A stretch of DNA of 64,000 bases from Branchiostoma floridae (GCF_000003815.2 NW_023365757.1:284610-348609), one strand, 5' to 3'; shown: positions 32,448 to 44,997, numbered from the stretch's first letter. Notes: generated by a model from the sequence alone, not told the origin. Translations and numbers: made by a program.

Positions 32448-32862
32448 GTAGAAATGCCTCTACATCCGTAACAGATATACATCTACATCTAACGTTACAT
32501 CTATACTTTACTGGGCAAAGCCCCCTTCAGCAATAGTAAGTAAAAATGCGTTGCGTGAACCTAACTTGAGACAGTTAGCTAGTATAGGTCGATTTTGCGC
32601 TGTTTTCTTTATCAGTATAGAAAACAATGTGCCAATTGTTTTTCATAGACGCATACGTAAGGTCCAAAAGGCCAAATTGTATATGACCTTGTTCGATTTA
32701 CTTTGTAAGGCCACGTTAAACGGATCATACGACGTATAGATGCTATCCGCATGCGCATCATTATTTTTTTTGTTCGATTATGATATAAATCGTACGTAAC
32801 ATGGTCTCAAAGAAAGTGAACGCGTTGAGGGCTAGACTATACGTCAAGGAGTCGGATTTATA

Positions 32863-33115
32863 CGAAGCACCGCACATGCATATGGTTCAAAAAGCAAACT
32901 TAGCACTGCATATGCACATGGTTCAAAAAGCAAATTTAGCAGTACTGCACATGCACATGGTTCACTAAGCAAACTTAGCACTGCACATGCACATGGTTCA
33001 CAAAACAAAGTTAGCAGCGCAAATGCACATGGTTCACTAAGCAAACTTAGTACTGCATATGTACATGCACATAGTTCACAAAGCAAACTAAGCACTGCAC
33101 ATGCACATGGTTCAT
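32863..33115. repeat. Minisatellite, about 36-42-bp unit, 7 copies
   Basis: The unit is approximately agcactgcacatgcacatggttca(c/a)(a/t)aagcaaactt. Seven copies with small length changes. Located 416 bases after the stop of ankyrin-MYND copy 2. Confidence 0.9.
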
Positions 33116-33905
33116 TATTGTGTAGTTTTTAGTATCTTCGTTTTCAGAGGTACGGATCATGGAAGTAAAAAGATATAACAGACATCATTTACTTGTTAAC
33201 GTTTAACCATTATGAAAAAAAATGTCCGTCAAGGATATGACACCCATTTATGTCTGATTACAAGTTTTTACTATTGTTCAAAACATCATTATTGTAACCT
33301 CTGGTATGTTTAGATGTCTATCTTATAGTACGGGAAGCACACAACTGCTCTTTCTTCGGATCAATGATGCTCTATACTGTCACGAAGCCCCATGGTTATC
33401 TGATTTCTGGTTTTACACAGCCATACCTGCAGATGACAGTTACTGATGACTCATCAACTTTGTGTCTTCCCCATGGTTGTTAATCATATTACCTTGCCGT
33501 ATACCTATTCAATTAGACATTTTACCATATACTACTGTATGTCTCTGATGGTGACTGTAGTTATTACTTTGGGACTAATAAATAGTTTTTGCTTATCTCT
33601 TAGCATTCCTGTTTTCTTTCTTTGAAACTGTCAGTTGTCTTTGAAACTGTCAGTTTTAACAAGTAGCCAAGTAAAGTCCTTTTATGCGGTTACTTAATCC
33701 TTGGAAATCATAACATCAGTATACAGTGTCCTATTAACTGGGTAACAGCCCTACCGAAACATGTACAGGGAATCCTTTTGGCAAGAAACCCAGAGTCATA
33801 ACAATGAGAATGGAGTTTATTGCATATCCATGCCCCATTTGGGCAAAATGTATTCAATTTGATACAAAAGGTAGTAAACGAAAAGTTATATATAGTAGAT
33901 ATATA

Positions 33906-34128
33906 CTATAATTTACGTGCTTCTTTTTTCTTCTTAAAGCATGTGTAGACGAGCTTTCGGAGATTTTCCGGTATCTCGTGGTCAGATGATGACATAAGGT
34001 ATTTGAGCATATCTCCCCTCGTTAGGTGTGCATATTTCTTAATGTGTAGCATTAACGAATGAATTCGAAGTACGCATATCCTTGTACAGTGAACATTCTA
34101 GGACAAAGTGTACTTCGTTTTCTACATG
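33906..34128 (-). mobile_element. 3' fragment of a non-LTR retrotransposon
   Basis: The minus strand reads HVENEVHFVLECSLYKDMR and then, after one frameshift, RGDMLKYLMSSSDHEIPENL and a Lys-rich end with stop at 33906. The ENEVHFVLECxLYxD motif is typical of the C-terminal region of LINE ORF2 proteins. Non-coding 3' sequence continues to about 33800, where ATTGCATATCC and AATAAA-like text lie on the minus strand. Decayed remnant; clade not determined. Confidence 0.65.
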
Positions 34129-34248
34129 CATGTGGTTCTTAAAAATACACATAGTCTATTATTATGAGGCCAAGGGGTTTGGTTATATACAAGAAAACGT
34201 ACCCCTCCCCCCCCCCCCCCAAATTGTACGTACACTTCGGACTAATTA

Positions 34249-34475
34249 CGCTAGTTCACCGTTACCCGCGGGTTACCTGTATCCATTAATACACATGTTG
34301 TATATCAAACTGAAACATTTTCAAATGTTCGCGTAACATATACCCGTTGATATAAAACGTTGGCTTATGTTAAAAATATTGTAACCACCGTCCGTCGGCT
34401 TGATAGGCTTGCATTCGCTGATAGGGAAAGCAATGGATATAGGTTTCCTTCGGATAAAGGTGAACTAAAGCTAGC
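34249..34475. mobile_element. Foldback MITE, copy 1 (pair with 56977-57177)
   Basis: Left end acgctagttcaccgtta and right end ggataaaggtgaactaaagctag form an inverted pair. The internal marker accaccgtccgtcg.cttgata is shared with the element at 56977-57177. No coding capacity. Confidence 0.65.
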
Positions 34476-34601
34476 ATGTATTGCGTACTCTCAAAGACCC
34501 TTTTGACTAATCACGGCTTCGTTTAAATGTCCGTCACATCTAGCCTGATTAAATCGCGCTTATGGCAGCCTGCCCCACATCTGCCGACCATCGCACAGTA
34601 G

Positions 34602-34701
34602 NNNNNNNNNNNNNNNNNNNNNNNNNNNNNNNNNNNNNNNNNNNNNNNNNNNNNNNNNNNNNNNNNNNNNNNNNNNNNNNNNNNNNNNNNNNNNNNNNNN
34701 N
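34602..34701. other. Assembly gap (100 N)
   Basis: Exactly 100 N, unknown true size. It lies in the region where the missing first two exons of the upstream GH1 gene would be expected. Confidence 0.98.
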
Positions 34702-34899
34702 ATGCTGTGTATGTCTGCTTCTGTTTGTGTGTGCATGTCCGTAGTTAGTTGTATACAACACGAAGATGCCCTCGGATGGTGTAACCGGAGACTGACAGGA
34801 AGGGAAGGTTGGTGTTGTAGAGTATAAAGCAAGGAGCCCGAGGACTGTATGTTGGCGAGAGTGGGGCATGTACTGTGTGACATCATGTTGTTTTGCTCT

Positions 34900-35120
34900 G
34901 TTTCTTCCTCCTCTAAACAAATGCGGTCAATGACCTGTACTAGAAGGCTGTCATCATGGCAACTGGAGATTTGTCAGACACCCTGCGGTGCTTGAATACA
35001 TTATGTAGCATCTGGCAGCTGAGAGAGAGAGATGAATGGACTGGTCATCATACATAACAAATGTGTTTAAGCAAGAATAAACAAAGTAGTAGCTTGTTAG
35101 GCTTGTACAAGTGAAGGGAA
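34900..35120. repeat. Dispersed repeat shared with 54080-54450 and 58290-58420
   Basis: Shared text includes gcggtcaatgacct, ggctgtca(t/c)catgg, gtcagacac and ataaacaaagtagtag. It is in direct orientation at 54080 and inverted near 58300. Probably a transposon tail; class unknown. Confidence 0.55.
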
Positions 35121-35303
35121 ACATTTTGTCACTGATCCGCAAGATCACGTGTCTGTAACTCTCGCGAGTTTCAATACGTTCTGGTGAATTAAATGTCATC
35201 AGTGCTGATCCTGAAGAAGGCGACAATGATCATTGGAAATCTGATACGTGTATACCTTTGTGCTGTTTAGCATTGTACTACTAGTATGTAGTCCCACTAG
35301 TAT

Positions 35304-35420
35304 GTGGGACCGCGTGGCGCAGTGGCGGCATTTGCGGCTCGAGACCGAGAGGTTGCGAGTTCGAATCCAGCTGCTGTGTCACCGATCTTGTGCCCTTGGG
35401 AAAGGCACTTTACACGACTT
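35304..35420 (+). mobile_element. tRNA-derived SINE
   Basis: Contains an RNA polymerase III A box (TGGCGCAGTGGC, 35315-35326) and B box (GAGTTCGAATCC, 35357-35368) at tRNA-like spacing, followed by the tail region cccttgggaaaggcactttacacgactttcc. The same sequence is present in reverse at about 49375-49454. It is not a functional tRNA, because no acceptor stem closes. Confidence 0.85.
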
Positions 35421-35787
35421 TCCTCACTTAACTGTGTATCTAGTATCTGTGTATCTTAAATGAGTATCTAGTGGCCTTGTGTGGCTTGGTGGGGCTATGT
35501 GGCCGAGACAGGCCTTAGGGGCATGTTCGGGCATGAGCGGCACCCGACATGGCACACGAGTCGGGGGTAGGAGGAACCCCTTACATCCTTGGTCGGAAGT
35601 CCTCCTAGGAGAAGGGAGGGAACAACAAAGCTGCATCTACTGGAGCCGCCTCACAGCCCCTGTGAGACTTAGTGCTCCAGTAGTCGAGAGGGTGGAGAAG
35701 GAATTGCACACCCCTCCTTCACCATAAAAAGTCATGTGCAGGTCTGTCTGCCTCCTCATCTGTCCAATCGACAGGAGAAACCAAAAA

Positions 35788-37887
35788 AACTAGAGTTCGG
35801 CGACCTCATACCTCCATGAAAATTTAGAGCTTTCGTAAATTTCATGCAATTGACTAACACATTAACATAATTTATGCATGGTGTTGTTCATCATTGACTA
35901 ACGTACACATGTCACAGTTATAAAATTCCCATTATTAATCATAAAGCGGTTTTGCAATTTTTACATAAATTATGCAAATAAGTTCCTCATTACCATATTT
36001 GGTATCTGCTTATATTCCACCTATCATAATTAACATGTGTTACATGTATTGAGGTCCAGTTATTGAAAACAATGGAACTATACAATTTCCTCATTAATTA
36101 TGCAAATTAAGTCCTCATTTGCATAACATTTATATCATTATGAACATCTTTGCCCAAGCTACCCGCATGCCTAAAATGCAGGCAATCCGTCGTTCCTTTC
36201 TGCAGTTATCCTCTTTGGAGTGTCTTGACAAAAACACCCATGCAGTTCCACAATTAAATGTATGGGGGCTGAAACTTGCCCCACTTTGTCATGACACCAA
36301 AAGCTATCTACCACGAAAATGTCAAGACCATAGCATGTCTGGAACAAGAGATACATAGAAAAAACTGCTATGATAGAATATTCTCATTAATTATGCAAAT
36401 GTACTCCTGTTTTGCATAATTAGTATCTTATCTTGTAAACATTGTCTAAGGTACCTACATACCAAAAAAGATGAAAATCGTTGTTCCCTTCTTGAGTTAT
36501 CGTCTTCAGAAGTTTTTGACAAAAATGCCCCTGCTTTCCCAAAACTAGACGCTAGGGGGCCCAAACTTATGTCACTTATTCCTGAGCACAAGATCTATCT
36601 AATACTTCAAAATCGTGACCATAGCTTGCTCAGAACACGAGATAGCATACCCGGAAGTTGGGCTGCAGTACCAAGGGAAGCCGCTAGGGGGCCCAAAATC
36701 TAATCATTTCCAGCTTTCATCACACCCTACCAACACACCAAGTATGAAACCAATCCACCAAGCCGTTCTTGAGTTATCTTGTTTACACACACACACACAC
36801 AGACAGACAGACAGACAAACACAGGGTAAACTAGAGTTCGGCGACCTCATACCTCCATGAATATTTAAAGCTTTTGTTAATTTCATGCAAATGACTTAAC
36901 ATTAACATGATTTATGCATGGTGTTGTTCATCATTGAATAACGTACAGTACACATGTCACAAGTAAAATTCCCAATTCAGATCATCAATCATTAAGTTAT
37001 TTGCAATTTTTGCATAAATTATGCAAATAAGTTCCTCATTTCCATATTTGATATCTGCATATTTCCACCGATTATAATTAACAAGTATCGAAGTCAGGTT
37101 ATTGCAAATAATGGAATTATAAATTTCCTCATTAATTATGCAAATTAATTCCTCATTTGCATAAAATGCATATCATTATGAACATCTTTGCCCAAGCTAC
37201 CTGCATACCTAAAATGCAGGCAATCCGTCGTTCCTTTCTGCAGTTATCCTCTTTGGAGTGTCTTGACAAAAACACCCCTGCAGTTCCACAATTAAATGTT
37301 AGGGGACGGAAACTTGCCCCACTTTGTCATGACGTTAAAAGCTATCTACCACCCAAATGTCACGACCATATCACAGCTGAGACGAGAGATACATTGAAAA
37401 AACTGCTATGATAGAATATTCTCATTAATTATGGAAATATACTCCTTTTTTGCATAATTAGTATCTTATTTTGTACAACATTGTCTAAGGTACCTACATA
37501 CCAAAAATTATGAAAATCCGTTGTTCCCTTCTTGAGTTATCGTCTTCAGAAGTTTTTGACAAAAATGCCCCTGCTATCCCAAAACTAGACGCTAGGGGGC
37601 CCAAACTTATGTCACTTATTCCTGAGCACAAGAGCTATCTAACACTCAAAAATCGTGACCATAGCATGTTCAGAACACCAAGATAGCAAAACCGGAAGTT
37701 GCGCTGCAGTACCAAGGGGAGCCGCTAGGGGGCCCAAAATCTAATCATTTCCAGCTTTCATCACACCCTACCAACACACCAAGTATCAAACCAATCCACC
37801 CAGCCGTTCTTGAGTTATCTTGTTTACACACACACACACAGACAAACGCGGGGTAAAATATAACCTCCATGACATTTCATGGAGGTA
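35788..37887 (+). repeat. Two tandem copies of a 1.04-kb repeat
   Basis: Copies begin with aaactagagttcggcgacctcatacctccatgaa at 35788 and 36828 and end in (CA)n(GACA)n tracts. Each contains attaattatgcaaatt motifs, a cttgagttatc-type sequence at three places and cgctagggggcccaaa twice. Copy 2 ends beside a small palindrome, cctccatgacatttcatggagg. The copies differ at scattered bases. No gene. Confidence 0.9.
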
Positions 37888-37965
37888 ACTAGTATGTAAA
37901 CATTTTGTTACAGTAATTTAATCGCAAGTGTTACATTTCTCGTTTCATGTTCATTTTGCCCTCAG

Positions 37966-40900
37966 GCGAGCAACGAGATGGAGTAAACCAAGATGGCATC
38001 GACTACTACAACAGGCTCATCAACGAGCTGAAGGCTAACGACATTGAACCGATGGTGACACTGTTTCACTGGGACCTACCGCAGGGTCTACAGGTATCGT
38101 CAACGTCAGTCCATTCAGACAAGCTACAGTCTGCATCGGTATGGTGATTACTAGGGCTGGGTATCGGTACGGTGTACCGGTACAAAAACGGTTTTTCTTA
38201 TTGGACCGGTCCAGAAAAACCGGACCTGAAAAAATTAGGTGGACCGGATGTTGGACCGATTAGAAAATTAACAGATTATTTTATCAGGCATTCACACGTT
38301 TTGGCGCTTGCAGGTGGAAGAAAATAACAAGAGTGAAGTAGAATAGAGTTTATAGTAATTTCTACCACGTTTTGCAGCCAATCGTACAGGTGCAGTTAGC
38401 GTTGAAGGATTTTAAAACGCCAGTGTAAGTCTAATACTCCACCAAATAGATCTCTTTGTAGTGAAATGGACCATTGATATGAGTCATACTGCATCAGGTC
38501 CAGGTTCAGGTCCGGACCTGGACCTGATCCTTTGGACCTGAACCGGACCTGTACCTGAATTTTCTGTACCGGTACCCAGCCCTAGTGATTACATCAGGTA
38601 ATAGCGTATGGGGCCCTGGGCTATTTCTGTGGGTTTGGCAATCTCAGTATCACTGGGGAGTTACAATGGGCCTGCATGGGGTTATGTGGAAAAATTCACA
38701 ACAGGGTTTGAATCCAGGACCTCCGGTTTCTTGACGTAACTGTATTGCATTATGATTACTATTCCCTGTTCTTAACACTATTGTGCAGTGAGTCGTATGG
38801 CATGATAGATAAAATAAAACACAATCTAACTTGCAACCAAATTTTCCATTGGTATATACGGTATCATATGGCATGTTTGGTTCCTACACCCACCAAATAA
38901 TCCACCGAGTGAGCAAAGCAAACGATGAGATTTGTTATAGGAACCAACCCTGCCCTATATGGCACCGTATACACCCAAGTTAAGTGGGCCATTAACGTTA
39001 TTATCATATAACGACGATTTCTTTTCTATATCAGGACAGGTACGGAGGTTTACTCAACAACAACACCACCAACAGTACTGTGATCCACGATCTGTTCGGA
39101 GACTACGCTCGCTTCTGTTTCCAGAACTTCGGCGATCGCGTGAAGTTCTGGATAACGTTCAACGATCCCTGGATCATAACTTTAGAAGGCTATGGTATTG
39201 GTAAGTGTCAACTTGATTATGTTTTTGAGATATTGCTCGCTCCTTATGATAGGAACTAATTACTTTCTTGAACTAGATAAACTGTAATATCCAACACAAA
39301 AATTGAACTCACACAAATTTTCGACTGAACAGCACCAGTCTTTGTCAAGGAATGAACCTGGCCTTGAGTGGTCTCTTGAGAAGACCAGGTTCCTTGAGCA
39401 CAATTGCAAACGCCCGAGTTCAACAACCTCAGACGTTTTCTAACATATTCACATAGAATTGACAACTGTTGCCTGTACATATGTAAATACTAATCGTTTT
39501 GTGACTTCATCTGAACTGTGAGCAGCGACACCTGTCCTGCAGTACAATGCGAACCTGTCAGAATTGCCCTGACGAAGGTGACAGACAGTTCAACACAGAT
39601 GAACTTTCAATCTAACTAATTACTTTGTTAATCTACTTTAAACCTGTTTATAAAAAAGCCTAGACCTTCTTCTCAAAATCATAAATGAAAATAGAAATGA
39701 CAAGAATAAGCCATATACATCAGGAAGGCATTCAGACACATAGTGTTCTCCATTTCTAGGTAACTACCCCCCTCAACACAGTGACCCGGCGGAAGGACAG
39801 TACATAGCCGGCCATAACATCATCCTGTCTCACGCCAAGGCATATCACATCTATTCCGACGAGTTCAGAGCCGCACAGAATGGGAAGGTACGTGTTGTTG
39901 GATACAAATTGTGAACAATATGCAGATGAGGAGGGGAAAGCTGCAGTGTCAGGTGAAACAGATAGGAGGCATCGTTGAACAATACCTGTCTCCTCCTCAC
40001 TACCAACTGCTTATGTATAATTATAACAATAAATCTTCATATTTCAAGAACATGAAAATTCCATTTTTACAAGGAACTGTTTGATCTATGAACAAAAATG
40101 AATTATCGGCTTTCTTGATCAAAATGTAGGGAATCTAATTTCCCCCTAACAATTAGCAAATTCATGGGTAAATGAATTCAGGTAGATGTCTGGACTTTTG
40201 TATTAAGTTTAATATTTTTAGTAACTCCGAATTTTCTTCGAGCAATGACTGTTTGAAGGTAAGGTACATACCTCCAAATTTTGGATGTCTGACAGCACAT
40301 CTTGATCACGGAGAATGACCTAGTCTCGATCTCGTGAGAGAACACGAGACTAGGTCAGGTCAGGCTTGCGTAGATCATCAATTTGTAATGGAGACCCAGT
40401 GTCTGGGGAGAGCCACATCCGTGCGAAAGCACGTTGACTGATGCTGATTTGTAACGTGCTTTTATTATTACCTTGATAGGTGAGCATCGCCCTGAGCTGT
40501 GACTGGGGTGAGCCGGCCGGTCCTTCCGATGTGGAGGCAGCGGAGCATTACGTCCAGTTTTTCCTGGGCTGGTTCGCTCATCCTATCTACAAGAACGGCG
40601 ACTATCCGGAGGTGATGAAGGTATGATAGTGTTATTGACGTTCATAGCATGGTACAACATGTTCTATAGAGCAAAGGCAACTAACCAACTTAGATGCAAA
40701 GGGTCCATTTTGAGTCTACTCATCTTGCCTTTTTAAAGCCTAGAAAAAGGCATTTTCTATTGAAAATATTGGCATTTTAGAGCTGGATCTTACAGGCAGG
40801 GGTTGTGGATTTTTATAATGTTGGAAAACCAGAATTTGGGGCTTCTTTCGGGGTGTTCGAAACGCTCTAGATGAAGGCTGATTTGACGTAGCCGGCTTAT

Positions 40901-42190
40901 AGTGGAGAAAGTCAAATGTCACCAGTATTTGTTAAGATAATACTTCCGGCATGATGTTGTAGTCATATTTCGAAACTGGGGTCCGACCGGACTTCTGCGG
41001 GGACGAAACATGAAAGCTTATATCAATAAATACATAAAAAATTATACTCATGACTAAATTAAAAAAAAATGTTTTTCGGGTCTTTGATCACGGCTATGTC
41101 GATCGGACCGGAGCATGTGGGTCTACGCATGTCCAGTAGTGTTTTCCGCAGAGCATCATAGGAAGATGTCGGAAAGATGCCGGGCATCGCTTTTAAAAAT
41201 ATATTGGTTAATATTTATAAAAAGATTATATTAAATATAATAGTAAAGATGGTGTTTTCGACACCTTGCAGGCAACCATGGCGAGGAAAGGGCGAGAAGA
41301 GGGAAGAAACACGTCCCGTCTGCCAGAGTTCACTCCGGAGCAGAAGGCCTACATCAACCAAACCTCCGACTTCTTCGCCCTGAACTACTACACCACTGTG
41401 GAGGTGACTGACGTCGGTCATATTGTAACAGGTTGGTCAAAGGTCACCTCTTGGTCAAAGGTTAACGAGGTACAATCACCTGATACACCTGTTCTATGTT
41501 ACAGTTCGCGCGCAAAACTACCCGTTTTGAATACATCATAATCTATTCTATCCCAAACAAGTGGAGGCAAATTAAGCTTGAATAATCATCGCTTGCGGTC
41601 CTGTCAATCACAATGATTGACGATACCGGAGGAACACAAATGAGATATAGGATGACCTATTGGGATAAGATCTAGACCTGAACGGTAAATGATGTGTTGG
41701 TTAACTCAAATATAACCTTACATATTGTCAGCCGATTGTCATTAGTACTACAATACTGTGTACAATTCCATGATATTACCGGAATATCTTAGTTTCTATA
41801 GCTGTCTGTCTCTGTCTGTCTGTCTCTCTGTCTGCCTGCCTGTCTGTCTCTCTATGTCTGTCTCTCGCCGTCTGTCTGTCTGACTGTCTTTATGTCTCCC
41901 CCCCGGCCCTGTCAGTCTGTCTCTGTCTGTCTGTATGTCTCTCTGTGTCTGTCTGTCTCTCTGTCTGTCTGTCCTTCTGTCTTTCTGACTCTATCTGTCT
42001 CTGTCTGTCTGTCCTTCTGTCTTTCTGGCTGTCTGTCTCTGTCTCTCTGTGTCTGTCTCTCTGTCTCTGTCTGTCTGTCCTTCTGCCCCTCTGTTTGTCT
42101 TTGTCTGTCTGTCTGTCTCTGTCTGTCCTTCTGTCTTTCTGTCGGTCTGCCCCTTGTCTGTCTGTCTCTGTCTGTCTGCCCGTCTCTCTA

Positions 42191-42248
<58 letters not shown>

Positions 42249-43798
42249 ACATATATGTAAACATCAATATGGTACCGGTGTGTATGAATATTCTAACAGA
42301 CAGTTCCCTGCTGAACAGACAATCCCAGCTGGTTCACGGACATTGATGTCAAAAAGAGCCGTCCGGCTGACTGGCCACAAACTCCATTCAGCTGGCTGTA
42401 CATCGTTCCGTGGGGAATCCGGAAAGTCCTGGGTTTCATCCGGAACGAGTACGGGGATCCGGATGTCTACATTACGGAAAACGGAAGGTTAGCAGTTTCT
42501 ATCATAACCCACTTATATTAGTGTAGCCATGATGACAAATTGTTTCCAGGATCTACACTGGCCATGCGAAATTAAGCAATAGACGCACATCCCTTTCCCG
42601 AGTTACGCCAGGGACTGTGGTTTTCTTTTGTGGCCCTGAAGACGAATCTTGATCGAGCTAGCCTGTATGTAGTCCCTTGAAGTAGTCTGGCATCCAGGCT
42701 ACTTAGGATGTGTTTTTCGTATCGTTTCATTCTCTCTCCCTCAGGAAATATCTTCTATATAATAGTATCAAATGTTTTCACATGAAAAAAACACACACAC
42801 TATCTTGCAAGAATGATTATCAAATGTGTTAATGAGCTCGTGTCATTTGGATTACAGGAGCGAACGTATTGTCGTTGAAATGATGGATGATGATATCCTC
42901 TTTCTCGATTTATTTCTCCTTCTCCCCCACCCCACGAAACCAGGCCTGACCATGACCGTGACCCAGCGATCATGATCGACATGGACCGGATCTGTTCCTA
43001 CATGATGCACACTAACGAAGTTATGAAAGGTGTGACTTCTGACTTTTCGTTTTCAAACACTTACATTACTAATGATAATGTGTAAAATGATTGCAATGGT
43101 GTTAAAATAAACAGATAAATACTATTCTATTCATTATCATAATAATCTGTCATAGTTTCGCCACGATCAGTCTTTTGATTCCGTCTCTAGTTGAAATGGC
43201 CCCAGGTCCATGTCACGTGACAAGAACAGGGGTCTGCAACGAGTCAATGGTACCTGGAAGCCTGTATCGTGCCCCGTCTAGATTGAAGCATAGTCGATTG
43301 TAAAAGAATCAGCTAAATGATAGAAAGTCGCTGGCAGTCGCTATTCCTTGTATACGGAAATTTAACATGATCCTTAGAATTTGCAACATTACAATTACAT
43401 TACATATGGCATCTAATTTATAGTTTTTTTTTTGTTCTTTGCCAGCTGTCAATATGGACAACGTCAAAGTAAAAGCCTACACTGCATGGTCCCTCATGGA
43501 CGGGTTTGAGTGGGCGCACGGATACACGGTGCGCTTCGGTCTTTACTATGTCGACTTCAACGACCCCGACCGCACCCGCTACCCGAAGGCCTCCTCCGTC
43601 TTCTTCAAGCAGCTGGTGAGGAACAACGGCTATCCCGAGGGGTCAGAGTTCACCAAGTACGTGGAAAACATGTGGTACTTCTGCCACAACACCACAGAGA
43701 CAGAGGTGAACGGGCTGATAGGGGGCGCTTCTCGAGTCTCGTCCCTGTTCTCGTTGTTTCTCGCGATGTTATTGGCAATATGCTTCTTCTTCAATTAA
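37966..43798 (+). CDS. GH1 beta-glycosidase-like protein, 5'-incomplete, altered acid/base (GH1-A)
   Basis: Eight exons: 37966-38093, 39035-39200, 39760-39887, 40480-40620, 41272-41431, 42319-42487, 42944-43029 and 43446-43798. Seven have exactly the lengths found or expected in the downstream paralogue and the last differs by 3 bases; all phases agree. Visible GH1 landmarks are [14 protein letters not shown] (family usual TFNEPW), FFALNYYTT, the nucleophile motif [15 protein letters not shown] and [12 protein letters not shown]. The catalytic acid/base Glu is replaced by Asp (GAT at 39164-39166), so normal hydrolysis is doubtful. The C-terminus ([17 protein letters not shown]...) is a short hydrophobic tail without a cytoplasmic part, as in GPI-anchor signals. 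Exons for the signal peptide and the QIEGAW region were not found upstream; they may be in the 34602 gap or lost. Related to lactase/LCTL/klotho-type animal GH1. Confidence 0.87.
38152..38584. mobile_element. 433-bp hAT-type MITE with 8-bp TSD
   Basis: Terminal inverted repeats TAGGGCTGGGTATCGGTAC and, at the right end, the complement of TAGGGCTGGGTACCGGTAC. Flanked by a perfect 8-base duplication, GTGATTAC (38144-38151 and 38585-38592), as made by hAT transposases. The interior is built of accgg/ggacctg motifs. Inserted 58 bases after the first visible exon of GH1-A. A diverged relative lies at 62805-63038. Confidence 0.92.
40219..40355. repeat. Intronic repeat, inverted partner of 54897-55030
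   Basis: Shares tacctccaaattt, atgtctgacagcacatcttg(a/g)tcacggagaatg(a/g)cctagtctcgatctcg with the reverse complement of 54897-55030. The right end is itself a small hairpin, gacctagtctcg...cgagactaggtc. The two copies sit in introns of the two GH1 paralogues but at different intron positions and in opposite orientation. Confidence 0.75.
41802..42245. repeat. Microsatellite: (CTGT)n followed by (TA)n
   Basis: Degenerate ctgt/ctct repeats to 42193, then about 25 TA dinucleotides. The long open frames here in both directions are produced by the repeat. In the intron before the penultimate large exon of GH1-A. Confidence 0.95.
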
Positions 43799-44599
43799 GG
43801 TACAAGAACACAGTATCTATTTGCGATCACCGTACTCAATAGTAGTTCGGGTATAAGGTAGCGCTTCCCAGATCGTAGTTAATATTCCTCTGTACTGAGT
43901 GGCTCGTTTTCAGGTATTATCGGAACTTCAACATATCAAATTCTTGTAATATGCTTTTGCACCTTTATATAAATTTGAGGCCTCCTTCCTTTGTGAGTAT
44001 TTAACCATGTAAATCCTCATGAGTGAAAAAAAGTGTTTAAAAAGTGTTACGGAACCATAATTATAATAAGTAAATGACGTAGTCGGTGCTCTTGATTGCA
44101 TTTATTACAAGCACCATTAAAATCTAATGTTAAAAATCGTGTGTACGTATACCATGGACATATACGTGCCCGTTAATAGTACAACGGTATATAAATGATT
44201 TCATCAGTGTAAATGGGAATGGCTTGTCTTGCAAAATGTTTGTAAATAAGATATAATGTATATCTGCATTTGGTATTGTAAACATTATATTGTAATCATA
44301 AAGATATAACTTGTACTAGCACACTCAAGTATATCTATATACTAAACAAAGCAATACATTGTTTACTACACCTTCTTGATGAGCTGTACAATACTGTTAT
44401 CTGCAAAGGGAGTATTTGAAATACAGGAAGTTTGTAAGATAATTTACAAGGCTATTTCGAATTCTTTTTTTGTTTCATCACTCATTGGATTTCAGATCGA
44501 ACATTTTTGCATCCGGATCCGTTACCAGCGGTCTACATTCGGGAAAGGTACGTCCTGCTAAGGTCAGTAGTGTAGCCAGAAATACAACTGTTGCTCTTA
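43799..44599. other. 3' flank of GH1-A, no gene
   Basis: AT-rich 3' flank with no convincing exon. Nothing further recognised up to the MITE at 44600. Confidence 0.5.
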
Positions 44600-44997
44600 G
44601 GCCATTTTGATTTGATCATATGGATGGCATCGTCTTTGAATCCCCAAAGCTGATGCGAGCGTGCAAATAAAAAAAAGTTTGATCAAAAAGGCTGCTTTCA
44701 TTATGAAATCTAAGTGGCCAAGGAGGTTGTGCAAATGACTGAACTCACAGAATATAGTGTACCAAGAGTGTACCGAACAATAGATTCTTTGTTTTTGTTC
44801 TTTCACATCTTCTTTGACCTAGTTCTATGCCATTAGTATACATTTTCCGATATTTGTTTTTGCAATACACGCCATATATTTACTTATTTTAAAGCTGTTT
44901 TGTACTATTTACAATATGGTTGAAAACTTTTTTTTAATTTTTGGAAACGGCCCAAAAATGGTGCGCATGTCATCCATATAATCAAATCAACATGGCC
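44600..44997. mobile_element. 398-bp MITE with GGCCATTTTGATTTGAT ends
   Basis: Left end ggccattttgatttgatcatatggatggcat pairs with the right end (complement of ggccatgttgatttgattatatggatgacat): about 32 bases of inverted repeat with a few mismatches. No coding capacity. Lies between the two GH1 genes; 44998-45676 holds no other feature. Confidence 0.85.

Noticed and set aside
32863-33115. CRISPR-like array
   Set aside because: Repeats are contiguous 36-42-bp minisatellite units without unique spacers, and the genome is eukaryotic.
35304-35420. Functional tRNA gene
   Set aside because: A and B boxes are present, but the acceptor stem does not close and the sequence runs into a SINE tail found elsewhere in the window.
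41890-42492. Several 90-147-codon ORFs in both directions
   Set aside because: They are translations of (CTGT)n and (TA)n microsatellites.
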